A stretch of 64,000 nucleotides of DNA, from positions 248,001 to 312,000 of the forward strand of contig JACKHN010000006.1 of NCBI GenBank assembly GCA_020638975.1, given 5' to 3'. The notes beneath the pieces were generated by a model that had not been told where the DNA came from, ran no database searches, and worked only from the letters and a program-made list of their open reading frames with translations. Shown one piece after another: positions 42,720 through 55,300 of this stretch. This DNA is from Planctomycetaceae bacterium. Its GTDB lineage: Bacteria > Planctomycetota > Planctomycetia > Pirellulales > Pirellulaceae. Numbering within the stretch: the stretch's first letter is position 1; the number at the start of each line of letters is the position of its first letter. A program made the position numbers and the translations under genes.

Positions 42720-43532
42720 CTACTTCACATCCATCGTGCAGCGTTCGCCGCTGCGATAATTTCCTTCGCGGTTCTCGATGCGAATGCGAACTGGCACGGT
42801 CCCACTTTCGGCATCCGTCAACTCAGATACCTGCTCGACGACCCCTGGAGCTGATAAGTTCGAGTCGGTGAACGCGATTGTCACTGGTGAACCCACACGC
42901 ACCGTCGCTGCCTGCTGGCGACTCATGAGAAACGTTGCACGAAGCGGATTCAGTTGTACGAGTGTGACCACCTCTGGATCGACCGGCGAAACGTATTCAC
43001 CGATATTCTTTGTCAGCACGGTGACGACTCCACCGACTGGCGCGGTAACAGTCCGGCGTTCAAGTTGAACGGCGATCTTTTGATGTTCCAACTTCCTCAG
43101 TGCCAGCTCTTCCTCGATTGCGAGGAGGCGGCCTTGCGCCACCTCCACGTCGGCGCGGGCCCGATCGACCTCTTGCTGATACGCTTGGCCTACTTGTCGC
43201 AACTCGGCGAGTTTCGCGTAGCGGCTCTGGTGCAACTCGAGTTCTGCGCGTGTCGAGTTTATTCGCCCCGTAGAATCCATTTGCTGCCGGGCGATCTCCA
43301 GCAGCATGCGATGCACTTCGTCATCCAACATGACTAGCTGCTGGCCCGCCGCGACGGTTTCGCCTTCACGGACGAACACTCGCGAGACGATACCTGTCTC
43401 CGCTGCCGCGACGTGGATGGTGCGAAACGGTTCGGTAAACCCTTCGACAAGCTCGGCGTATCCACAGGACGCAACGCTGCAAGCCGCCAGGGTGAATGCG
43501 AATCGCTTAAGCCAATGATTTCGAAGTTTCAT
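42720..43532 (-). CDS. HlyD/RND-type periplasmic adaptor lipoprotein
   Basis: 270 residues. Lipoprotein signal sequence FAFTLAACSVASCG with lipobox VASC. Adaptor features: GIVSRVFVREGETVAAGQQL (first lipoyl half), a helical hairpin (LRQVGQAYQQEVDRARADV), TAPVGGVVTVLTKNIGEYV (second half) and a beta-barrel. It should bridge an inner-membrane transporter to the TolC-like protein encoded 20 bases upstream. No ABC ATPase or RND pump is visible, so the energising partner is unknown. Confidence 0.9.
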   Translation of the reverse strand: MKLRNHWLKRFAFTLAACSVASCGYAELVEGFTEPFRTIHVAAAETGIVSRVFVREGETVAAGQQLVMLDDEVHRMLLEIARQQMDSTGRINSTRAELELHQSRYAKLAELRQVGQAYQQEVDRARADVEVAQGRLLAIEEELALRKLEHQKIAVQLERRTVTAPVGGVVTVLTKNIGEYVSPVDPEVVTLVQLNPLRATFLMSRQQAATVRVGSPVTIAFTDSNLSAPGVVEQVSELTDAESGTVPVRIRIENREGNYRSGERCTMDVK

Positions 43533-43552
43533 GGTTCATTCCTCGACCGTGG

Positions 43553-45316
43553 TTAGGGTGCAGGTCCATTAAAGGGAATTGCACCGGCCGGAACCGGCGT
43601 CGGTTCGCCGGCATCGGCGAAGCTCATCGGTTGGCCAAAGTGAAGTAGTGCGCCGGACGCACGTTGCAGATTGAAGTTTGCCAAGGTGTACGCGACTTGC
43701 GCGCGGACGTAGGCCGCCTCGGCTTCCGTTTGGCGGTCTTGCGCGTCGAGCAATTCTTCTAACACGAAGCTGACCGCGCGATCGTCACCCGGTAGTAGAC
43801 GCCATCGATCAAACAGGTACTTCAGCTCTTCGTCCGTCGCCAACATTGCTTCATAGCGACCTAGCAGCTCTTGATAGGTCGCTTCGACCTCGGCGACCGC
43901 TACTTCGACTTCGAGCGAAACTTGGCTTAGTACGGCCTTTAGCTCGTGCATCAACTGATCAACCTGTGCCTGGCGGCGACGATACTCGGCTTGGGCGGCT
44001 CGGTTTCCAAGTGGCACCTCGAAAATAATACCCGCACTATAGCTCGGCGCACCGCGTGCGAACTGGCTGCCCAAAGCGTCGGAAACATCGTTGTCGCCAT
44101 CTAATCCGGCAACATAAGTTTCCAATACCAAATCGAGTGTCGGAAGCAGCTCGTTTTCGGAAATCCCGAGCCGGATTTGGGCTTCGCGAATCTCTTCCAT
44201 GTGCTTGGCGACTTCAGGGCGATAATGAAGCGCGGTCTGGAACGCATTGTGCAAATCGACCGCAGCGCGTGTTGTTGCGGGTGCTTCGACCGGCATCAGC
44301 TCAACCGCCTCTCCGTTTCGCCAGAACTGATTGTTGGTCAGCGTAACGATTCGCGATTGCGCCGTCTGAGTCGCCAGCAGGGCTCGCTGCACTCCCGCTC
44401 GCCGAATGGCGACGGCAGCGCGGGCGCGTGAGATCTGGCTGCGCAGCGAGTCAATTTGCTCACGGCTTTGCAGCTCGGTAAGGATTCTTACTGCTTGCTC
44501 ATGGGAACGATGGCGTTGCAAGTACAATGCGCGCTGCATGTACAAATCCCAATAGGCTTGGATGACGCCGTAAGCATGATCTTGCAGTTCGCGGCTGAGG
44601 TCGTACTCGGCAATGTTGGTGGCGACCTCGGCCAGCAAGATTGCGCTCTCGTTGTATTGACGCCCCGCGCGTCGGAGCAGCGGTTGGTTGAGCCCGAGGG
44701 TTGTGCGAGTTTGGGCTTGTTGGCCTGGAATGAAGAAAATCGAGTTCGTATCTTGCAATCCAATTGCTTGCGACAGCTCGATGGTTCCTCCCAAAGTAGT
44801 CTTTTGCCGCATCCCGCCGCGGTTCTGCCAGTGGTGATCGCTAAAACGACTGGGACCGCCTGTCGTCAGTGTGTTGCCCACAGGGTTGCTTAAGTCGTCC
44901 CAACGCGATTCAAAAAAGATCGCTGGGTCGAACTCGGCGATCGCCCGCAGAACGTTTTCTTGCTGGATCAACGGGCCCTGACTAACCGCCATGACGTGCT
45001 CGGATTGAGCCAAGGCTTGAGCGATCAGTTCATTTGCGGAAACCGAGACAGATGCTGCACCAGGGCGTTGTGAGTCACCTACATGATGCTCCCACCAGGC
45101 AGTCACGCTCGCCAGACGCTCGTCGACCGCGAGTGGTTGTGCAACAATCGACTGTGTGATGGGAGGCAATCGTGTGAAGCGAAAGTTGCCGTGCGAAGCG
45201 GGGACTGCGGGTGGCGCTGTGGACGGCAGACGGAGCATCGGCATCTGGGCTGACGTCGCACTGACGCAGCTCCAGGCGATGACCGCTACGATCGTTGCCT
45301 CCTGCACGAAACGCAT
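43553..45316 (-). CDS. TolC-family outer membrane efflux protein
   Basis: 587 residues from the ATG at 45316, chosen because it opens a signal peptide (MRFVQEATIVAVIAWSCVS); the frame runs back to 45385. Two homologous helical halves typical of OEP/TolC proteins are seen (YDLSRELQDHAYGVIQAYW, and EVAVAEVEATYQELLGRYEA), with GLNQPLLRRAG and EVPLGNRAAQAEYRRRQ before them. It would form the outer-membrane tunnel for the adaptors encoded downstream. First gene of the operon. Confidence 0.9.
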   Translation of the reverse strand: MRFVQEATIVAVIAWSCVSATSAQMPMLRLPSTAPPAVPASHGNFRFTRLPPITQSIVAQPLAVDERLASVTAWWEHHVGDSQRPGAASVSVSANELIAQALAQSEHVMAVSQGPLIQQENVLRAIAEFDPAIFFESRWDDLSNPVGNTLTTGGPSRFSDHHWQNRGGMRQKTTLGGTIELSQAIGLQDTNSIFFIPGQQAQTRTTLGLNQPLLRRAGRQYNESAILLAEVATNIAEYDLSRELQDHAYGVIQAYWDLYMQRALYLQRHRSHEQAVRILTELQSREQIDSLRSQISRARAAVAIRRAGVQRALLATQTAQSRIVTLTNNQFWRNGEAVELMPVEAPATTRAAVDLHNAFQTALHYRPEVAKHMEEIREAQIRLGISENELLPTLDLVLETYVAGLDGDNDVSDALGSQFARGAPSYSAGIIFEVPLGNRAAQAEYRRRQAQVDQLMHELKAVLSQVSLEVEVAVAEVEATYQELLGRYEAMLATDEELKYLFDRWRLLPGDDRAVSFVLEELLDAQDRQTEAEAAYVRAQVAYTLANFNLQRASGALLHFGQPMSFADAGEPTPVPAGAIPFNGPAP

Positions 45317-45585
45317 TTTGATTCCGATTATTCCATTTCCTCGGATAAAGCCGGGCAATCCTGTCCTACGCGCCACACTGCGCACAGACCGGCTAAGCCA
45401 CTCTTCGGCTGATCAGGCTTCGAAGCCAGCATCGAAGCACGGTTTTGAAGTGGTGTAACGGAGGGGCGCATTGCACATCCGCTATCGACCTCGTGCGTGG
45501 GATCAACGTCACAAATCATGCAACGTGCGAGGACGTTATATGCGGACTAACGCGAAGGCGGAATGCAGTCGCCGGATTGGTCGAA

Positions 45586-45996
45586 TTAGACGGCTGCGGT
45601 CACTTTGGGCGCTTGCTTCGAGAGCTTCTCATGTACCCGCCGTGATAAGGCGGCGGGACTGAACGGCTTGCAGACGATCTCGCAGGAATCCATCAGCAGC
45701 GAGTCGGATTGCTGCAGTTCGAAGCCCTTCGCCGTGAGCAAGATGATTGGCAAGTTGGCGTATGCAGGCGTGTCGCGCACCAGACGCAGGAGTTGAAGAC
45801 CATCCAACTTGGGCATTTGGACATCCGAGACGAGGATATCCGGGCAATTGTGTTGGATCTCCTCCCACGCCTGTTCCCCGTTGGATGCCGAGATAACAGT
45901 GCAGCCGATCGCCCGTAGCGACAACTCCGCAACACGGCGAATGTGAGGTTCATCATCAACGATCAAGGCAGTAAACGACATTAGATTGGTATCCAT
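45586..45996 (-). CDS. Single-domain response regulator (CheY-like)
   Basis: 136 residues, starting at ATG 45996 (GGGG about 9 nt upstream). Receiver-domain residues are complete: acidic pair LIVDDEPHIRR, phosphoacceptor Asp58 in DILVSDVQMPKLDG, Thr in LLTAKG and Lys in VCKPFSP. There is no output domain. It lies between the TolC operon and the giant gene, divergent from the latter, and could receive phosphate from the hybrid kinase at 57305-59833. Confidence 0.93.
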   Translation of the reverse strand: MDTNLMSFTALIVDDEPHIRRVAELSLRAIGCTVISASNGEQAWEEIQHNCPDILVSDVQMPKLDGLQLLRLVRDTPAYANLPIILLTAKGFELQQSDSLLMDSCEIVCKPFSPAALSRRVHEKLSKQAPKVTAAV

Positions 45997-46350
45997 TCAA
46001 TTGCGCCCCAACGAATCTATATCCAAAAGAACCATAGCTCACCGGGGCGGGGGAAGTTCCGAACAGAGAGGATTTCTAACCGGTTCGATGAGATTCCCGC
46101 CTGCCCTTTCCGTCTAACCACAATTGGATGCCGATTGTCCTGAATGGGCGACGTGCCAAACGCGATGGTGACTGGCAGAAGACGCTGGACTGGCAACTCG
46201 CAGTCGCGAAGCTCAAATTCCTCACAGTCGCTAATCTCGACGTCGCAATCACCAAAGACTGGGTGTTCGGCATTCTTTCCGCCGTCCTCACCACTAACCA
46301 GCGGGTAGATTTGCGTAGCGGTAGAAATCCGCGCCTGCCCCTATTGCGCC
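45997..46350. other. Intergenic region before the giant gene
   Basis: About 350 bases shared by the divergent response regulator and the giant gene, so it should hold promoters for both. On the minus strand TATAGA lies roughly 25-30 nt upstream of the regulator start, but I cannot define a full promoter. An open frame 46128-46409 is not supported as a gene. Confidence 0.4.
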
Positions 46351-49300
46351 ATGATCCTGTTAGGGAAACAGTGGCGTCCTACCTCGATGACAACCCACCC
46401 GACGAATAAAAAGCGTTATGCTCGGCGCCGCCGAGTCGGCTCGCTGCTGGATGCAGTGTCGGACTGGTGTGCGCGCGCACTGGCGCCCAAGGCAGCGAGC
46501 TCGCAGTCGCTTGACTTGCTGCTGCTCGAAGATCGCGTGTTCTTTAATGCGGCTCCAATCGGCGACGTGGCTCCCGACACCGTCGATGTGGTCAACGAAC
46601 AAGTCGATGACGTTATCAATCTAATTGATCTAGCGGTTCGGGATCATTCGGTCGATGCGGATGTGATTTCACGGATTGACCAGGCACTGGTTGACCGGGC
46701 GCTACAGGATTCGGTTTCTGAGACAGCGTGGGAACCCGAGGCGTTGAGAGACGATGATCAAGCGGATCCAGATCAGCCCGTGATTGACGAGTTGTCGAAC
46801 GGCCAACCTTCCGCCGATACGTCGTACGAGATCGTATTCGTGGATGCCGGCGTCGAGGACTACGAAGCGTTTATTAGCGATATCCAGCAGCGTCAGTCGG
46901 CGAGCACTCGATACGAAGTTGTCATTCTGAAGCAGGATGAGAGCGGTGTCGCCCGGATATCGGCGACCCTTAGCGATCGGCAGAATATCGACGCGATCCA
47001 CTTTGTCTCACACGGGAGCGACAGCGGTTTGCGTCTCGGTTCGGACTGGCTGACATCGGATAACGTCGACGGCTACGCGTGGCAAATAGATGAGTGGCGA
47101 TTTGCGTTGGGCGAAGATGCTGATCTGCTGATTTACGGCTGTGACTTGGCGAGCAGTGATGCTGGACGTGAGTTATTGAACTCGCTGGCCGCGGCATGTG
47201 ACTGCGACGTCGCCGCCAGCACCAACGACACGGGGCATGCGATCTTCGGCGGCGACTGGGATCTGGAGTATTCAACAGGTAGCATCGAAACCGATGTGGC
47301 CTTCAGCGAGTACATGCAAGACAACTGGGGTCACTTGCTGAACGTGACGATCGACGCTACGAGTGTCGATACGACGCCGAAGGGCGACACGTCCGATACT
47401 TTCTCGCATACGACATCCGGAGCGGACCGACTGTTGCTGGTTGGAATTTCGTTTGGCAACGATAAAGAAACAAGCGTTCTTTCCGTGACTTACAACGGCA
47501 CCGCGCTTCAGCTCGTGGGCACCAAGGACAACGCAGACACATCCTCGGCCCGTGTCGAGATTTGGTCGCTAATCGCGCCTGATCTCGGCGCGCACAATGT
47601 GACGGTCAATTACTCCGACAACAAGCACGAAGGTGCGACGATCGGAGCGATGTCGTTCAATGGCGTTGATCAAACGGTCGCACTAGGAGCGTTTGCTTCG
47701 AGCCAGGGGAATTCTGGAGCGCTCTCGACCACAATAGCGTCCCGTAGCGGCGAAATCGTCTTTGGTGTTGCCGCTTTCGACAGCAACTCCGACGTCAATT
47801 TTGCGCCCGGTGCTGGGCAAACGGAACAGTGGGACGCATTCCAGGAGAGAGCCAATGGCACCGGCACCACAGAGGCTGGTGCGGCGTCCGTGGTTACTTC
47901 GTGGACCACACCGAGTACGGGAAAGTGGGCCGTCGGCGGAGTGTCGATCAAAGAGGCGGGCACGAGCGTCATCCTGTCCGCGGTGGCCGACACCTACGTA
48001 AATAGCGGCTCTTCCGGGGCGAACTACGGCAACTCGACGAGTCTGGTCGTTGACAAGTCCGGTGGCGGACTGGGCAACCAACACGCACTGTTGGAATTCG
48101 ACTTGAGCTCGATTCCCGTCGGCTCGACGATTACTGGTGCCACGTTACAACTGCAAGCCACCGCCAACACAGCCGCATTCGATCTCAATATCTACGAAGT
48201 GACAGAAGACTGGGCGGAAGGAACCGGGAACGCTACGGCTGGTGCCGCAAACTGGAACCAACGCCTTGTTGGAACGAACTGGTCCACGGCTGGCGGGACG
48301 GTTAATTCGACGGTTGTTGCGACATTGAACACCGCCGCGATCGGCCAGCACAATTGGAACGTCACGTCGCTGGTTCAAGACTGGTTCGCGGGCACTGCCG
48401 CGAACAATGGCCTGCTGATCGCCAGTCCGGACACCGGCGGCGAGACGGTGACTTACGACAGTCGCGAGGGGACCGTCGCTCCGCAACTGGTCGTTTCCTA
48501 TGTCGCGCCCACATCGACGCTGGTTGTTGATACGACCAGTGATGTCGTCAATGGAGACACATCGTCGATCGTAGCACTGTTGATCGACAAGGGGGCCGAC
48601 AACGCGATCTCGCTTCGTGAAGCGATCATGGCGATGAACAACACGGCCAATGGAGCGATGCCGGACGAGATTCACTTCAACATCGCGGGGGTCGGCGTAC
48701 ACACGATCTCGTTGCTCTCGCCATTGCCCAACATCACGGAAGCCGTCATCTTGGACGCGACGACGCAGAATGGTTATGCAGGCATTCCGTTGATTCAGGT
48801 CGTTAGCCCCGTTGCGGCGGGAAATGGCTTCTCGTTGCAAGCAGGATCGGATGGCAGCACGATTCGCGGCTTTATTATCGGTGGCTTCTCGGGCACGGGC
48901 GTCGAGATCCTATCCGATAACAACGTCGTCGAATTGAACTACATCGGCACGAACGCGAACGGAACCTTGGCGAACGGGAACAGTCGCGGCGTCGAGATTA
49001 AGGGCGCTCAGAACAACCAGGTCCTGAACAACCTGATCTCAGGTAACCTGGGTGAAGGCATCTGGCTCAATCAAAGCGTCGCCCCAGGGAGTGGTAATAT
49101 CGTTCAAGGCAATCTTATCGGTACGCTGGTCAATGGTGCCGGAGATTTGGGCAACGGGCTGAACGGCATTCGGATTGAAAGCGCTGGCAATACGATCGGC
49201 GGCACTGGAGTCGGTCAAGGGAACACGATTTCTGGCAATGACAACAATGGCATCTTACTGACCGGCATTAACGCCAGCGGAAACGTCCTGCTTGGCAACA

Positions 49301-52300
49301 AGATCGGTGTCAGTAGCTCGGGGGCGGTGGGGATTCGCAACACGTTCTCCGGTGTTGTCATCGAGAACGGTGCCAGATTGAACGTGATCGGCGATTCCAC
49401 GGACGCGGCTGGCAAGAACGTCATCTCCGGCAACACTCAGTTTGGCGTGGTGATTCGAGGCACGGGAACGCAAGGCAATACGCTGTATGGCAACCATATC
49501 GGCGTGGATCTTGTCGGCGCGTCCAATATTGGAAACTTGCTGGGCGGAGTGAAGATCGAATCGGGTGCCACCAACAACTACATCGGTCGTCTAACTTCTT
49601 CCACACACAACATCATCTCGGGCAACACCGGTTCGGGAGTGACGATTCGCGACTCGGGGACGAACGGCAATCTCGTCGCTGGCAACTACATCGGCGTGAG
49701 CGCGAACGGGAGCGGACTGCTCAGCAACACCGATGACGGCGTGACGATTTTCGCCGGGGCTCAGAACAACACGATCGGTGGCACCACGGTCAATGCTCGC
49801 AACGTGATTTCTGGCAATGGCGATGAAGGCATCAGCATTTATGACGCTAGTACGAACGGCAACCTCGTGCAGGGCAACTACATTGGCGTCGATGCGGCTG
49901 GTACTTCCGCGCTGGGGAACGGCGATAAGGGCATCTCGATCTTCAATGGAGCTTCGAATAACGCCATCGGAGGTGGCGCGACGGGCGCCAGCAACGTGAT
50001 CGCGTCCAATGTGGGAGATGGCATCTACATTGCCAATTCGGGAACAACCGGCACGGTCATCGAAGGGAATCTGATCGGTACGAACTCAATCGGAAGCAAC
50101 CTGGGCAATGCGGGCGCTGGAATCCGAGTGGTCAACGGGGCTAGTTCGACCACGATCGGGGGCGTTGGACCGGGAGATGGAAATGCGATTGCGTTCAACA
50201 GCCTCGGTGGAGCAGTTGTCGAAGGCAGCGGGACGGTAGGAAACAAGATTCGAGGCAATTCGATCTACGCCAACAATGGTCTCGGCATCGACTTGGGCAA
50301 CGATGGTGTTTCGCCGAACGATCCGCTCGACATTGATTCGGGACCGAATCAACTTCAGAATCGACCAAGCCTTACAACCTCGGTGACGGTGGGCGGCAAC
50401 ACCACCATCACGGGCCTGCTCAGCAGCACGGTCGCAAACACCTTTGATCTTGATTTCTATTCCAGCCCCACGGCGGATCCGTCGGGCAGTGGCGAGGGGC
50501 AAGTCTATCTAGGCTCGGCGAGCGTTGTCACGGGACTCGCCGGTACCGCGACAATCAATACGACGCTTACGGGGGTGACGCTAACTCTGGGCCACGTGGT
50601 TACTGCGACGGCTACGGATTCGAGCGGCAACACATCTGAGTTCGCGGCGAACATTACTGCGACTGCTCCCAATTCGCCACCGACGCTGGACCTGGACGCT
50701 GACAACAGTTCCGGCGCAACGGGCAATAACTTTCAAACCACGTTCACCGAGAATCTCGGCCCCGTTCTGATCGTTGACGGCGACGCCACGCTGACCGATC
50801 CCGATTCGATCACGATCGATTCGGCGACGATTCAGATCACGAACATCATGGATACGGCGGCAGAGGTGTTGACGGCCAACACTTCCGGCACTTCGATCAT
50901 CGCAAACTTCAACATTAACACGGGAACGCTGTCGCTCACGGGAGCCGATACGGTCGCCCGCTATCAGCAAGTCCTGCGCACTGTCCAATACAACCACACC
51001 TCCGAGAATCCGACGGGGGGCGTGAGGCTTGTAAGCTTCGCGGTGGACGATGGCATGGACACTGTGCAAGGCGTGACCGCTTCCGTTACTGTCAATGCAA
51101 TCAACGATCCGCCTGCCATCACGGGACCGACTGCCAGAACAACGCTCGTCGATCAGCCGCTGGTCTTCCTCAGCAGCAACGGCAACTTGCTAACAATCAG
51201 CGATCTGGATAGTGGAACGAATGCGATTCGTGTGACGATCGCCGCGACAAACGGGAGCTTTTCTTTGGCGGGCACCACGGGCTTGTCGTTCACCGTCGGC
51301 GATGGCACTTTGGACAGCACCATGACTTTCACGGGTGTGTTGGGCAACATCAACAATGCTCTCGCCGGTTCGCGTTACGTATCGAACGGCGGGTACATCG
51401 GAGCAGCCAGTGTTCAACTCACCGCTTTCGACTTGGGCAACAGCGGCAGTGGTGGGGCAAAGAACGACACGCACAATGTTGCTATCACGGTGGCCAGCGT
51501 GAGCGACCTCGCTGCTGTCCCCGAGTTTCTTGTAAACACCCTTCAAACTTCGGCTTCCCAGGCGACCAGTAATGAAGATCGCGGCAGCAGTCGCGCGATC
51601 GCCACCGGCTCCGATGGCAGTTACGTCGTCGTGTGGACGGATAACCATGGCCCGGATGCAGGCGTTAAAGCCCAACGCTATAACCGCTTCGGCGAACCGC
51701 TGGGCGTGAATTTTGCCGTCAATCAAACCACGGCCGGCCATCAACGCTGGGCCTCCGTGGATACGGACAATAACGGCAACTTTGTCGTTACTTGGGTCAG
51801 TGAGAACCAAGATGGAACGCCCCGCAGCGTTTACGCTCGACGTTTCGCCGCGAATGGGACAGCATTAAGCTCCGAATTCCGCGTGAACACGTCCAGCAGT
51901 GGCACTCAGGACAACTCGTCGGTGGCGGTTGATGCTAACGGCGACTTCGTGGTCGTGTGGGAAGGTGATGGCGCCGGTGGCTACGACATCTATGGACGTC
52001 GCTTCGATTCGGCGGGCATGGCGTTAGGAAACGAATTTCAAATCAGCGCAACGACTCCCGATGGCGAACCCGCCGTGGCAATCGCCGATGACGGTCGGTT
52101 TGTCGTGGTCTGGGACGACAGTGTTGGCATTCGCGCAAGGCTGTACGCGGCGGACGGCAACCCGGTGACCGGCGAGTTTTTAGTTCACTCGGAGACGTTT
52201 GCCGGCGAAAGTGCCGTTGCCATGGACGCGAATGGCAACTTCGTCGTCGTATGGCGCGAGACGAATGCGGGACAAGATGTTTACTATCGGCAGTTCGATT

Positions 52301-55300
52301 CGCTCGGAAATCCGCTGGACGTTACCAAACAATTGAATACAACGACGGCCAACACGCAAACCAATCCTTCGGTTGCTGTCGACGCCGCCGGTAACTTCAT
52401 CGCCACCTGGGAAGGACGTGGACCGGGCGACACGGATGGTGTCTTCTATCGGAGATTCACGGCAGCAGGCGTGGCGTTGGACGCCGCCGAAGTACTGGTC
52501 AACCAGACCACAACCGGTACGCAAAATCAAGCGTCGCTCGCCGTGCAGAACGTGAACAACTTCGCCGTCGTTTGGAGCGGCAATGGTCCTGGCGATGGCG
52601 ACGGAGTGTTCGTGCGGCAGTTTGGAACCGCGAATCGACCTCCGATCAATAGTGTGCCCGGTATGCAGACCGTCGACGAAGACGGTGTCTTGAGCTTTCA
52701 CGCTGGTCTCGGAAATGCGTTGTCGATTGTCGACTCCGATGCGGGTGCGAGTCCGTTGTCCGTGACGCTTGCTGTCTCGAACGGTGTCGTATCGCTCGGT
52801 TCGCTAACTGGATTAACGTTCGTACAAGGCGACGGTAGCGCCGACGCAATACAACAGTTTCAAGGAACACTCGCCAACATCAACTCCGCACTTTCCAACG
52901 TCCAATACGCTCCCAATCTGAATTTCAATGGTTCTGCAAACCTTACGATCACGACTGACGACCTGGGGAATTCCGGCACCGGCGGGCCGCAAGTCGATGT
53001 CGATACGGTCGCCATTACGGTGAACGCCGTGAACGATCCGCCCTTGAACGCACTTCCAGGCGCTCAGGCGACGAACGAGGATACGCCGCTGGTATTCTCG
53101 ATCGCGAATGGAAATGCGATCAGCGTGAGCGACCTCGACGCGGGCAACAATATGGTCGAAGTTACGCTCGCGGCCCAGCAGGGCACATTATCGCTCAGTG
53201 GGACAAGCGGGTTGATGTTCAGCAGCGGAGATGGGACTAGCGATGTCACCACGACGTTCCGAGGAACACTGGCGAATATCAACGCCGCTTTGAATGGATT
53301 GGTCTACACTCCCACCGCCAACTATTTCGGACCCGCTTCACTTGCGGTGACGACGAACGACTTAGGGAATCTGGGTTCTGGCGGGGCGCACAGTGATATT
53401 GATTCCGTGACGATTACCGTCACTGCCGTCAACGATGCCCCCGTGGCCATGAACGACGCGAGCTATGTGATTTCCGAAGAGACGATGCTCACGATAGGCG
53501 CTGCGTCTGGCGTCCTTGCCAATGACACGGACGTCGACGGACCCGCGTTGCAAGCCGTTCTCGTATCCACCACGGCGAACGGCACACTCACCTTGAGCGC
53601 CAATGGCTCGTTCGTCTATACGCCAGCGACCGACTTCTTTGGAATTGATACGTTTACTTATAAAGCCAACGACGGCTCGCTCGACTCGAATATCGCGACG
53701 GCCACGATCACGGTCACCAACGTCAACGACGCCCCGATCGCGCGAGATAACGGATACACGGTCAGCGAAGACGGTGGGCAGATCATTGGGAACGTGATCA
53801 CCAACGATTCAGGAGCTGGATTCGATACGGACGCGGACGGCGACACGTTATATGTGCTGGAAGTGAACGGTGATCGGAATCTGGTGGGTGTGCCGATCAA
53901 TCTTGCTTCCGGTGCAACTTTACGGATCGATCGAGACGGTGCATTGCAATATGACTTGAATGGACAGTTTCATTCGCTGACGGCAGGTCAAATTGCGAAC
54001 GAATCGTTCACCTATACGATTGCCGACGGCTGGAAAGTCCGCATGATCCAAGTGACAGGCAGCGGAATTGACAGCACTGCGGAAGCGGAAGGCATACTCG
54101 CTGCGGCGACCGGTTTGGGATCGCTATCCGCCAATAGCGAAACTTATAGTGTCACGTTCTTCGGCAATACCGTGGCATCAGAGATCGACTACGGATCGGG
54201 CAATCACGATTCGGGGATCAATGATGACTTCGATGTCAACAATGTCTTCCCCAACGGCGTAGCAGACGGCGGAAATGACTACTTGGTCAGTGCGATTTCC
54301 AGTTGGACTGTGCCGGCAGGAACTTACACGATTGCGTTGGGCAGCGATGACGGCGGATACATTCGGTTGTCCGGGGGTGCGACGTTCAGCAGCGTCTTTA
54401 ACTCGACCGTACCCGCCGGTTCGAATGAGATCCGATTCGATACCTTGCGTGGGCACGGCACGACGGGCGGGACGTTCACCGTCGCACAACCGACTCAGAT
54501 TACGCTTGATACCTTAGTCTGGGATCATCTCTTGTATTCGTCTTTCGAGATTAGCATCGCCAGCGGCTCGCATACAAGTTTCAACGGTGCGGTCGCTAAC
54601 GGCGGAAGCTTTCAGTTGCTGCAAGAAGGCACGTTGGGCTGGAGCCTGACGCATGCACACGCTTCGGTCAGTATCACGGTGCAAGGCGTCAACGACGCGC
54701 CTGTACTGAATACTGCAGCCGGTTACACGCTGCCGCCGATTGGCGATGATGAGTTGAACTCGCCCGGCAAGACGGTCGCCGAGATTCTCGCGTCCGTGTC
54801 GGGCACACCGATCACCGACGCCGACACGCCTGTCGGGCAAATCGGTATCGCGATCACGGGTCGCTCGTCGAGCCTTGGCACTTGGCAGTACTCGCTGAAT
54901 AGCGGAGTGAACTGGACGAACTTACCAAATGTTTCCGACGACTCGGCGTTGACCCTCGATCCAACGGCGAAACTACGCTTCGTCCCCGATCTTGGAAAGA
55001 ACGGTACCGCGAGCTTCACATGGCGAGCTTGGGATCAGACGACTGCATCGAACGGCCAGGTGGGAGTCGATACAACGCCTGCCGGAGGTCAAACAGCATT
55101 CAGCAGTGTATCTGCTTTCGCCAGTATCGTCGTCGCTGACAACCCACAGCCACCACAATTGGCTTCTGAAAGCTATAGTGTTCTCTCGAACGCCTCGCTG
55201 GCTATCAATTCGCCAGGCGTGCTGGCGAACGACTATGATCCCGACGTTCCTGCGCCACCCTTGCCCGCCCCCGGCGCGAAACTCGTCTACAACGCAGCCA

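Noticed and set aside
39000..45316. A complete type I secretion or RND efflux system
   Set aside because: TolC and HlyD-like parts are present, but there is no ABC ATPase or RND pump in the window, so a classical system cannot be claimed.
46128..46409. 93-codon plus-strand frame before the giant gene
   Set aside because: Overlaps the giant gene start in another frame; no signals.
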